From an uncultured Clostridia bacterium (GTDB lineage Bacteria > Bacillota > Clostridia > Oscillospirales > Acutalibacteraceae): DNA of 13,537 bases. The stretch's first letter is position 1, and every line of letters begins with the position of its first letter. The DNA is taken from NCBI GenBank assembly GCA_946628455.1, contig CAMOWP010000038.1:1-13537 (forward strand), read 5' to 3'. Position numbers and translations under genes: made by a program. Under the pieces are notes generated by a model. It was not told the DNA's origin and made no database searches. It worked only from the letters and a program-made list of their open reading frames with translations. Of this stretch, positions 7,736 to 13,486 are shown in pieces.

Positions 7736-9561
7736 TTAAAAATTCTACCTCCTTCAAAGCATCCGTAGCCGAAATGGTCACAGCGCAGGCAGCGGTTTGC
7801 CTCCTGCATAGCTTCCTTATCGCTCATACCGTATTCAAACGGGTCAAAGTTATTGTTTCTCTCACACGCTTCCTTTTCCTTCATATTGACTCTTCCGCAA
7901 GGCGTGCGGTCATAAACGCGAGCCGCGGGAACGTCAACATGGCTTTCGATAATGTGATTGAAGCCGAGGTATTCGTCAATATTGGCAGCCGCAGCCTTAC
8001 CTGCCGCAATTGCCTTGATAACGGTTGCAGGGCCTGTTGCGCAGTCTCCGCCCGAGAATACGCCGTCCATACCCGAAATCATAGCAAAGGCGTCTGCGTC
8101 TATCTGGTCCCACTTTCTCGGGAGGCCGTATTCAGCGAACTGGTCGCTTTCAATAGCCTGGCCGATAGCAACAACAAGAACGTCGCAAGGGATAAGATAT
8201 TCGTCCTCGCCTGCGTCCTTAGGAGCAGGTCTGCCGCGCTTAACCTCGCCTATCATCTGGTTTTTAACCCAGAGGCCCTTAACGTTTCCGTCCACGCCCT
8301 TTTCAATTCTTGAAGGAGCTACAAGCTCGAGGATTTCCGCACCCTCAGCCTGGGCGCCGAAGATTTCCTCTTCAAGAGCGGTCATATCGTAAATTCTTCT
8401 TCTGTAAACAACGCTTACCTTGTCAGCGCCTGCGCGAACGGCAGTTCTCGTGCAGTCCATAGCAACGTTACCGCCGCCGATTACGATAACCTTTTTGCCG
8501 CTGTAATCGGGATATTCGCCGTCGCCTATTTTCCTGAGCATATCAACGGCTGAAATTACGCCGTTTGCGTCCTCATTTTCAAGGCCGACCTTTTTATCCT
8601 TATGCGCGCCGATTGCGATATAAAGCGCGTCGTATTCCTCAGCGAGCTTTTTGAGCTCGGCTGCTGAGTCAATTCTCGTGTTGAGCTTAACGTCAACGCC
8701 CGTTGAAACTATGCAGTCAATATCCTGCTGGAGCCTTGTTCTCGGGAGTCTGTAATTCGGGATACCGTATCTGAGCATACCGCCGAGATACTTTTTCTCC
8801 TCAAAAACAGTAGTCTGATGACCCATAAGCTGAAGGTAATAAGCACAGGTAAGTCCGCTCGGGCCGCCGCCGATGATGGCGATTTTCTTGCCCGTCGGCT
8901 CCATACACTCGGGAGCGGGAACGTCCCCTGCCTTATCGCATACATAACGCTTGATTCCGCGGATGTTGATTGGGTCGTCAATCATCTGCCTTCTGCAGTA
9001 ATTCTCACACGGGTGCTCGCAGATGAGAGCGCACGCAGTCGGGAAAGGATTATCCTTTCTTATCTGCCTAACAGCGTCCTCGGGTCTGCCTGCTGCGGCA
9101 AGCGCAATATAACCCGGGATATCAACGTTTGCAGGGCATCTTGTAACGCACGGAACAGGCCTGTCAAAATGGCACATACACTTTCCGTTTTTAACGTGGG
9201 ATTCAAAATCCTCCCTGAAGCCCTTAACGCTTACGAGCACCATATTAGCAGCCTCGTAGCCGATAGCGCAGTCCGCTGAAAGATAAACAGACTGAGCCGT
9301 TTTTTCAATTAAATCAATAGTCGACATATCTGCTTCGCCGTCGAGCACGCTTTCAATCAGAGTTGCAAGCTGACCGAGACCTACGCGGCACGGAGTACAC
9401 TTACCGCACGACTGAGAGTGGCAGAGTCTTACGAAGCCTAACGCAACATCTATAGGGCAGGAATTGGTAGAAACTGCGTTAACCCGGCTTCCGAGCTCTT
9501 CATAGAGCCTGTCAACAGTTGCCTCAACCTTTGAAACAGATTGAATCTTTTGTCTTGCCAT
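7729..9561 (-). CDS. Fusion of NuoF-type 4Fe-4S domain and GltD/NfnB-like FAD-NAD(P)H oxidoreductase, hydrogenase partner
   Basis: A 610-residue iron-sulfur flavoprotein that probably passes electrons between NAD(P)H and the hydrogenase. Residues about 30-115 match the C-terminal 4Fe-4S domain of NuoF/HydB (SCGKCTPCRVG with C52, C55, C58, plus C98 in DCAIG), but the FMN/NADH-binding part of NuoF is missing. Residues about 130-540 resemble the glutamate synthase small subunit and NfnB: N-terminal cysteines C138, C142, C181, C185 and C189; the FAD motif IIGGGPSG (229-236); the second dinucleotide fold IGGGNVAMD (361-369) followed by VYRRR (385-389), whose arginines suggest NADPH; and GVFSGGDCATGPATV (500-514). 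The tail adds CLRC (591-594) and C601. The ATG has AAGGA (9567-9571) five bases upstream. It is first in the operon, overlapping hydA by 7 bp. The layout resembles the glutamate-synthase-linked (group A2) hydrogenase class; coupling partner and direction are inference. Confidence 0.9.
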   Translation of the reverse strand: MARQKIQSVSKVEATVDRLYEELGSRVNAVSTNSCPIDVALGFVRLCHSQSCGKCTPCRVGLGQLATLIESVLDGEADMSTIDLIEKTAQSVYLSADCAIGYEAANMVLVSVKGFREDFESHVKNGKCMCHFDRPVPCVTRCPANVDIPGYIALAAAGRPEDAVRQIRKDNPFPTACALICEHPCENYCRRQMIDDPINIRGIKRYVCDKAGDVPAPECMEPTGKKIAIIGGGPSGLTCAYYLQLMGHQTTVFEEKKYLGGMLRYGIPNYRLPRTRLQQDIDCIVSTGVDVKLNTRIDSAAELKKLAEEYDALYIAIGAHKDKKVGLENEDANGVISAVDMLRKIGDGEYPDYSGKKVIVIGGGNVAMDCTRTAVRAGADKVSVVYRRRIYDMTALEEEIFGAQAEGAEILELVAPSRIEKGVDGNVKGLWVKNQMIGEVKRGRPAPKDAGEDEYLIPCDVLVVAIGQAIESDQFAEYGLPRKWDQIDADAFAMISGMDGVFSGGDCATGPATVIKAIAAGKAAAANIDEYLGFNHIIESHVDVPAARVYDRTPCGRVNMKEKEACERNNNFDPFEYGMSDKEAMQEANRCLRCDHFGYGCFEGGRIFKW

Positions 9562-9593
9562 ATTAATCCTTATCCTTTCATCCTGATAAGTTG

Positions 9594-9622
9594 ATTATAA
9601 ATTATATTAATAATAAAGTCAA
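9594..9622 (-). promoter_or_regulatory. Strong predicted promoter of the hydrogenase operon
   Basis: On the minus strand TTGACT (9617-9622), a 17-bp AT-only spacer and a perfect TATAAT (9594-9599). The expected start near 9587 gives a leader of about 26 nt before ATG 9561. It is one of the best sigma-A-type matches in the window. Confidence 0.75.
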
Positions 9623-9633
9623 TTGCGTAAAAG

Positions 9634-9659
9634 TGAATTTAATAATTCATACATATGAA
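9634..9659. promoter_or_regulatory. Inverted repeats upstream of the hydrogenase promoter (candidate operator)
   Basis: Two overlapping dyads lie just upstream of the -35: TGAATT-TAAT-AATTCA (9634-9649) and TTCATA-CA-TATGAA (9646-9659). The first has a 6-4-6 layout like some redox-regulator sites but does not match a Rex consensus (TTGTTAA-N4-TTAACAA). The stretch is AT-rich, so chance is possible. Confidence 0.25.
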
Positions 9660-9697
9660 CAAAACACCGCAGAAATCAGGGGATTCCCGCGGTGTTT
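9658..9697 (-). terminator. Terminator after the DUF4250 gene
   Basis: A 9-bp stem AAACACCGC / GCGGTGTTT (9662-9670 with 9689-9697) carries an 18-nt loop that can form a small inner AATC/GATT helix. On the minus strand it is followed by T-G-TT (9661-9658), giving UUUUGUU. It separates the peptidase-DUF4250 unit from the hydrogenase promoter. Confidence 0.7.
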
Positions 9698-9713
9698 AAC
9701 CGACAATCGTTTT

Positions 9714-9890
9714 TTATATAAATCTGTTTTGCGTTTCGTCGTATGTAAAGCCGTAATTCGCAAGCTTTTCAACGATTTTATCCCTGTCCTCGCCGAGGTC
9801 GTCGCACAGCGCTTCAAGGCTCGGATAATAGTCCCTCAGCTTTGTGTTGACAACGCTCATAAGTATGAATGCGTCCTCGGGAAGCGCCAT
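9714..9890 (-). CDS. DUF4250 family small protein
   Basis: A 58-residue acidic protein that resembles the DUF4250 family, a short family common in Clostridia with no known function. The recognisable core is MSVVNTKLRDYYPSLEALC (11-29), followed by an acidic stretch DDLGEDRDKIVEKL and the end NYGFTYDETQNRFI. The family consensus, from memory, has the same LLS-N-KLRD-Y-SL-LC and G-Y-YD-N-F pattern. There is no signal peptide or membrane segment, so it should be cytoplasmic and mostly helical. Its ATG shares one base with the stop of the upstream membrane peptidase gene (TAATG), which implies translational coupling; GGAG in the end of that gene lies about ten bases upstream. A hairpin terminator follows the stop. 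A working link to the peptidase is suggested only by this coupling. Confidence 0.82.
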   Translation of the reverse strand: MALPEDAFILMSVVNTKLRDYYPSLEALCDDLGEDRDKIVEKLANYGFTYDETQNRFI

Positions 9891-11152
9891 TACTGCTTTT
9901 CTCCGTTATCGAACTTTTCAAGCGCTTTAACTGTTGCAGCAAAGCAGTTTGCAAGTCCTTCAGGGTTCATATTGTCATATGTATCGCGGCGGGTGTGATA
10001 GTAATCCTCAAGCTTATGGTTAAGACCTGTGATACCCGTTGAACGGAAGCCTGCCTGAGTAAACGCAGCGTTATCCGTTGCGCCGCCAAGCGGAGGAACC
10101 CAGCCCTTTGTTACGGGGATTTCAAGCTCCTGAGCAGCCTCAAGGAAGAGGTCGCAAACGTCCTTGTCAGCCTTAACGGTGCCGTTAAGGTCGCGATAGT
10201 TAACCATTAAGTATTTCGGGTCAAAAATAGTATCGTATGAGAAGAAGAAGGTAGGAACGTCCTGCCATTCGCCCTTATGAGCCTCGCACCATGCCTTTGA
10301 GCCGCGGAGACCTGCCTCCTCAGAGCCTGTAAGAACAACTGCAAGCTCAGTATTTTCAAGCTCAATGCCCTCGTCCTGAAGCGCCTTAAGAACTGCAATA
10401 CCCATATAGCAGCCTGTAAGGTTATCGTTTGCACCGTCAACTATTCTTTTCTCGTTCCACATAAAGTAAAGGCCGATTTCAAACGGAACGAAGAGAAGTC
10501 CCCAGAGAGCTGCCTTGATAAACCAGTCGGCAGTTGTTACATTGGGATTGATTGCAAAACCGAGCATACTGCCGCTTTGCTTCATATAGATAATTGAGAT
10601 GACAATGTAGTAAATTGCACCGATTGCACAAATGATTGCATGACCCTCAAAACCAACTCCGCCGAGCGCATAGTTAACGGGCCATTCCCATGCAGCGTCA
10701 GGATGTCCGTTGAAAACAAGACGTCTCTTTACTTCGCCTGTTGGCTTCTTAACTGCTGTTACGTTATGACCTTCTTTTTCCTTGAATGCCCAGTCAACAA
10801 ATTTCTTATAAAGTCCGAACTGCAGAAATGCAATTAAAAGACCTGCTACGATAAGAATTACCGAAACAATCGGGAAGAAGAAATAAAGAATAATTGCGAG
10901 TAAAACGAAGGTAATTGTGAAATAAATCCAGCCGAAGAATGAGCCGGGATTTTCCTTAAAGCCCTCAATTTTTGTAAGCTCAGGGTCGCATCCGCCCTCT
11001 TTTTCAAGCACCTCAGCCATATATTCGCAGGCCTGAAGCTCTCCCTTTGAGCCCGGGTCTCTCTTTTCAAACGTCTTGATGATGTGAGTAATTTCATCAA
11101 TCATATACTGAGCTGCCCAGTCTTTTTTGTCTATGATTTTCTTTAAATCCAT
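9890..11152 (-). CDS. Multi-spanning membrane M28-type zinc peptidase
   Basis: A 420-residue predicted co-catalytic zinc aminopeptidase of the M28 type, with membrane segments inside the chain. Numbering starts at the chosen Met; add 2 for the longer GTG form. A first hydrophobic hairpin covers about 74-114. The first ligand motif GHPDA (149-153; H150, D152) follows, then a second hydrophobic pair (about 170-190 and 212-232), then GANDNLTG with bridging D243, the catalytic pair GSEEAG (E278, E279), a probable ligand D307 (SYDT) and H386 in YYHTRRDTYDNM. All expected ligands are present. An even number of segments places every ligand on the same membrane side. ATG 11152 is chosen because GGGAG is eight bases away; the in-frame GTG at 11158 is only two bases from it. 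The stop overlaps the DUF4250 start. The substrate is unknown. Confidence 0.85.
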   Translation of the reverse strand: MDLKKIIDKKDWAAQYMIDEITHIIKTFEKRDPGSKGELQACEYMAEVLEKEGGCDPELTKIEGFKENPGSFFGWIYFTITFVLLAIILYFFFPIVSVILIVAGLLIAFLQFGLYKKFVDWAFKEKEGHNVTAVKKPTGEVKRRLVFNGHPDAAWEWPVNYALGGVGFEGHAIICAIGAIYYIVISIIYMKQSGSMLGFAINPNVTTADWFIKAALWGLLFVPFEIGLYFMWNEKRIVDGANDNLTGCYMGIAVLKALQDEGIELENTELAVVLTGSEEAGLRGSKAWCEAHKGEWQDVPTFFFSYDTIFDPKYLMVNYRDLNGTVKADKDVCDLFLEAAQELEIPVTKGWVPPLGGATDNAAFTQAGFRSTGITGLNHKLEDYYHTRRDTYDNMNPEGLANCFAATVKALEKFDNGEKQ

Positions 11153-11160
11153 AAACACAT

Positions 11161-11165
11161 CTCCC
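11161..11165 (-). promoter_or_regulatory. Ribosome binding site that sets the peptidase start
   Basis: Minus-strand AAAGGGAG with GGGAG at 11161-11165 is eight bases from ATG 11152 but only two from the in-frame GTG at 11158 and overlaps an out-of-frame ATG at 11160. This favours 11152. Confidence 0.7.
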
Positions 11166-11179
11166 TTTAAAGAATATTA

Positions 11180-11205
11180 CTAAAAAATTGTAACACATTT
11201 TTTAG
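11180..11205. repeat. 26-bp inverted repeat over the peptidase -10 element (candidate operator)
   Basis: CTAAAAAAT (11180-11188) and ATTTTTTAG (11197-11205) are perfect 9-base arms around an 8-base spacer TGTAACAC. The dyad centre falls on the minus-strand -10, where a bound repressor would block transcription. The arms are AT-rich, so a chance origin is possible. Confidence 0.35.
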
Positions 11206-11215
11206 CTTCTTGCAA
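11187..11215 (-). promoter_or_regulatory. Predicted promoter of the peptidase-DUF4250 unit
   Basis: On the minus strand TTGCAA (11210-11215), a 17-bp spacer and TACAAT (11187-11192) with an extended -10 TGT. The -10 lies within a 26-bp inverted repeat (11180-11205). The predicted leader is about 28 nt. Confidence 0.65.
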
Positions 11216-11225
11216 CATTAAATTA

Positions 11226-11254
11226 TTGATAATGGCTGATGAATATGTTAAAAT
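11226..11254 (+). promoter_or_regulatory. Predicted promoter of the uxuB-like gene
   Basis: TTGATA (11226-11231), a 17-bp spacer and TAAAAT (11249-11254) preceded by an extended -10 TGT. The expected start near 11261 leaves about 25 nt of leader containing the AAGGAG site (11273-11278). Confidence 0.65.
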
Positions 11255-11285
11255 TATTATGATAAAACACTAAAGGAGAAATAAT

Positions 11286-12134
11286 ATGACTCACGAAAAC
11301 TTAAAGGGCAGAGTTGCAGTTGTTACGGGAGGCGGCGGAGTTCTCTGCGGTGCTTTTGCCAAAACTCTCGCAAAGCAGGGCTGCAAGGTTGCCGTTCTCG
11401 ATTTAAACGAAGAGGCTGCGCAGAAATGCGCTGACGAAATCAATGCAGACGGCGGCTGCGCTATAGCAGTTGGCTGTAACGTGCTTGAGCTTGAATCAAT
11501 GCAAAGGGCAAGGGATATTGTTGCCGAAAAGCTCGGAACCTGCGATATTCTTTTAAACGGCGCGGGCGGAAACAACCCAAAGGGCACAACAACAAAGGAC
11601 ACTCTTGAAAAAATCGACCTTGTTCAGAAGGACGAAAACATCAAAACGTTTTTTGACCTTGACCCCGCGGGAATCAGCTTTGTTTTCAATCTCAATTTCC
11701 TCGGAACGCTTATTCCTACTCAGGTTTTCGCCAAGGATATGGTTGAAAAGGAAAACACCTGCATTGTTATGGTAACCTCGATGAACGCGTTCAGGCCTCT
11801 CACAAGAATCCCCGCTTACTCTGCCGCCAAGGCCGCAGTTAAGAATTTTACGGAGTGGATGGCTGTTCACTTTGCACCTATGGGAATAAGGGTTAACGCA
11901 ATTGCTCCGGGCTTCTTCTCAACAAAGCAGAACGCCTCTCTCCTCTGGAACGAGGACGGCTCTCCAACCGAGAGAACGGGCAAAATCCTTGCCGCAACTC
12001 CTATGAACCGCTTCGGCGAGCCCGAGGAGCTTGACGGCGCGCTGCTCTTCCTCTGTGACGAGGCTTACAGCGGCTTCATTACAGGTGTTAACATACCCGT
12101 TGACGGCGGCTTCAACGCCTATTCGGGAGTTTAA
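11286..12134 (+). CDS. uxuB: SDR oxidoreductase, probable D-mannonate oxidoreductase (fructuronate reductase)
   Basis: A 282-residue short-chain dehydrogenase. It resembles the Bacillus YjmF/UxuB-type D-mannonate oxidoreductases, which interconvert D-fructuronate and D-mannonate with NAD(P)H in hexuronate breakdown. The Rossmann motif is VVTGGGGVLCG (12-22), with Cys21 where many SDRs have the last glycine. LDLNEEAA (38-45) includes an acidic residue that suggests NAD(H) preference. NGAGGNNPKGTT (91-102) is characteristic of this subgroup. The catalytic residues are N137, S165 (TSMNAF), Y178 and K182 (YSAAK). The C-terminus has RFGEPEEL and the usual SDR ending ITGVNIPVDGGF. AAGGAG seven bases before the ATG fixes the start. 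No other uronate genes (uxaC, uxuA, kdgK) are in the window, so the assignment rests on sequence resemblance; another SDR substrate is possible. It is a monocistronic unit ending at a hairpin. Confidence 0.8.
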   Translation: MTHENLKGRVAVVTGGGGVLCGAFAKTLAKQGCKVAVLDLNEEAAQKCADEINADGGCAIAVGCNVLELESMQRARDIVAEKLGTCDILLNGAGGNNPKGTTTKDTLEKIDLVQKDENIKTFFDLDPAGISFVFNLNFLGTLIPTQVFAKDMVEKENTCIVMVTSMNAFRPLTRIPAYSAAKAAVKNFTEWMAVHFAPMGIRVNAIAPGFFSTKQNASLLWNEDGSPTERTGKILAATPMNRFGEPEELDGALLFLCDEAYSGFITGVNIPVDGGFNAYSGV

Positions 12135-12144
12135 GCAACAACAA

Positions 12145-12173
12145 AAGGACTGTCAATGACAGTCCTTCTTTTT
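12145..12173. terminator. Bidirectional terminator between uxuB-like and surface-protein genes
   Basis: A perfect 10-bp stem AAGGACTGTC / GACAGTCCTT (12145-12154 with 12158-12167) is followed on the plus strand by CTTTTTT-like sequence to 12173 and on the minus strand by TTGTTGTTG. It lies between two convergent stop codons, its T-run touching the end of the minus-strand gene. Confidence 0.85.
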
Positions 12174-13224
12174 ATTCGTTATCTTCGATTTCTTCCGAAG
12201 CGCTTTGTGTTTCGTTTGTTTCCTCGCTGTCCTCGGTTTTGCTCTCTGCTTCCTTTTTCTTGTTTCTTATAACCGCCGAGGTTATGAGAAGCGTTATTCC
12301 CGCTGTTGCAAGAACAACTGCAATCAGGATAAGAATGAGAGCCTGATTGGAAAGCCTTGTAATCCCGCCGGAGGCAGACGCGCCGTTTCCTTCAACTGCA
12401 AGGCTTTTGCCGTCGCCGCTTTCGCCCTTTACAGTTTTACTGCTGCTCTTGCCTGAGGTAGCTGTGTTGTCGGCAGAATACTTTTCTCCGCTGCCATTTG
12501 AACCGCCGCCCGAGGAGCCCGAGCCAGAGCCTTTATTCTTGCTTCCCTTTGTGGTTGTAATCCTTCCCTGCGGCGTAAATTTAGTGGTGGTTTCCCTCTC
12601 GGTTTTTCCCTTTTTGTCCGAATCCTTGTTCTTTGAGGTGGTCTTTTGCTTCGTTGTAGCTTCGGGCTTTGTGGTTGAAGGCTTTTCTAAAACTATATCC
12701 TCCTTAATGTTGCTGTATATATGGCCGTTAACACACAGGCTTATCGCTGCTTTGCAGTACGCTTCGCGCCCCGTGTACTGAACTGCGGAGATGAAGGTGT
12801 TCCGGCTCGCGTGGAAATTGCTCGCCGTCTTGAACAGCAATTCCTCCTCATCGGGCGTGTCATATTCCTTTATGCCGTTTTCGTCAACGGTAAGTGTATA
12901 ATCCTCGCCCGGGAACCTGAAATAATACTTAACACTGACGTCCTGTGCACCTTCCTTCATAGTCGTCTCTGAAATGTCAAAATATGTGTAAAGCGTCATT
13001 GTGGAATTATCGGCATAATATCCGAAATTTCCTTTTAAAGTGTAAACATTATTCCGCCATACACAATTCTTGTCAAGCGCTTCAACAGTAACGTTTTCAC
13101 TGCTTTTCCATTTCTGGTCATTAAGATAATCAACGTTAATCGCAAGGGCGCTGAATGCAGATGAAAACAGTATGCAGACAGCGCAAACTGCCGCCAGAAC
13201 ACTGATAAATCTTTTCGTTTTCAT
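12172..13224 (-). CDS. Secreted, C-terminally membrane-anchored surface protein of unknown function
   Basis: A 350-residue protein I do not recognise. It begins with a signal peptide: KTKRF followed by a hydrophobic stretch with VCAVC and ending SAFSALA (likely cleavage near residue 28). Residues about 29-180 form a probable beta-rich extracellular domain, rich in aromatic residues (YYADNSTMTLYTYF) and with three cysteines at about 54, 157 and 164. Then comes a 110-residue low-complexity linker: Thr/Lys/Ser-rich (TTKPEATTKQKTTS), then Gly/Ser-rich (GSGSGSSGGG). A membrane helix follows at about 295-318, then basic RNKKK and an acidic cytoplasmic tail (SKTEDSEETNETQSASEE). This is the layout of a type I membrane surface protein; no LPXTG sorting signal is visible. 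ATG 13224 is chosen because GGGAGG is six bases upstream; the in-frame ATG at 13251 lacks a site and would put RGAGRR before the signal peptide. It is a single-gene unit with its own promoter. Confidence 0.85.
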   Translation of the reverse strand: MKTKRFISVLAAVCAVCILFSSAFSALAINVDYLNDQKWKSSENVTVEALDKNCVWRNNVYTLKGNFGYYADNSTMTLYTYFDISETTMKEGAQDVSVKYYFRFPGEDYTLTVDENGIKEYDTPDEEELLFKTASNFHASRNTFISAVQYTGREAYCKAAISLCVNGHIYSNIKEDIVLEKPSTTKPEATTKQKTTSKNKDSDKKGKTERETTTKFTPQGRITTTKGSKNKGSGSGSSGGGSNGSGEKYSADNTATSGKSSSKTVKGESGDGKSLAVEGNGASASGGITRLSNQALILILIAVVLATAGITLLITSAVIRNKKKEAESKTEDSEETNETQSASEEIEDNE

Positions 13225-13230
13225 TGCACG

Positions 13231-13236
13231 CCTCCC
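13231..13236 (-). promoter_or_regulatory. Ribosome binding site that sets the surface-protein start
   Basis: Minus-strand GGGAGG, six bases before ATG 13224. The alternative in-frame ATG at 13251 is preceded by AAAGTAAAA and has no Shine-Dalgarno. Confidence 0.8.
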
Positions 13237-13266
13237 TGCGCCTCTCGGCATTTTTACTTTATATTA

Positions 13267-13295
13267 AGTATACCACATATTAACCGCATTGAGAA
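13267..13295 (-). promoter_or_regulatory. Predicted promoter of the surface-protein gene
   Basis: On the minus strand TTCTCA (13290-13295), a 17-bp spacer and TATACT (13267-13272). The expected start near 13260 gives a leader of about 36 nt. Confidence 0.5.
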
Positions 13296-13429
13296 CAAAA
13301 AATAAATATTTTCTGCAAAAACTTTAAAATTACTCCCTGCGTCAGCAAAATAATTCGTATTTCGAAGCACCGTTTCAACCGCTTTTCAGAATAATTCAAA
13401 AAAATTTTTTAATAAAATTAAAATTTTAC

Positions 13430-13458
13430 TTGATAATTCAAACAATATGTGTTATATT
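13430..13458 (+). promoter_or_regulatory. Predicted promoter of the tRNA gene
   Basis: TTGATA (13430-13435), a 17-bp spacer and TATATT (13453-13458) with an extended -10 TGT. Transcription would start near 13465, about 22 nt before the mature tRNA. The stretch between the two divergent promoters (about 13296-13429) is very AT-rich with A- and T-runs; I see no gene in it. Confidence 0.6.
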
Positions 13459-13486
13459 ATCTCTTGCGAAAACGCAAAAAGCATAT

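Noticed and set aside
9591..9998. Plus-strand reading frame of 135 codons
   Set aside because: It is antisense to the DUF4250 gene and the peptidase end, begins within the hydrogenase promoter, and its translation has no recognisable features.
11153..11158. GTG start for the membrane peptidase
   Set aside because: The only ribosome binding site is two bases away, too close; it is eight bases from ATG 11152.
12530..12680. Possible DNA repeat array in the surface-protein linker
   Set aside because: The repetition is Thr/Lys amino-acid composition with varied codons, without regular DNA units.
12347..12781. Plus-strand reading frame of 144 codons with a Pro/Glu-rich product
   Set aside because: It is the complement of the Gly/Ser/Thr-rich linker of the surface-protein gene; the low complexity is a shadow of that codon pattern.
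13225..13251. Upstream in-frame ATG adding MPRGAGRRA to the surface protein
   Set aside because: No Shine-Dalgarno precedes it, while ATG 13224 has GGGAGG six bases away and gives a standard signal peptide.
13296..13429. Possible small gene or RNA in the AT-rich stretch before the tRNA
   Set aside because: Only A- and T-runs are visible; there is no open frame with a ribosome binding site and no stable hairpin apart from low-complexity pairing.
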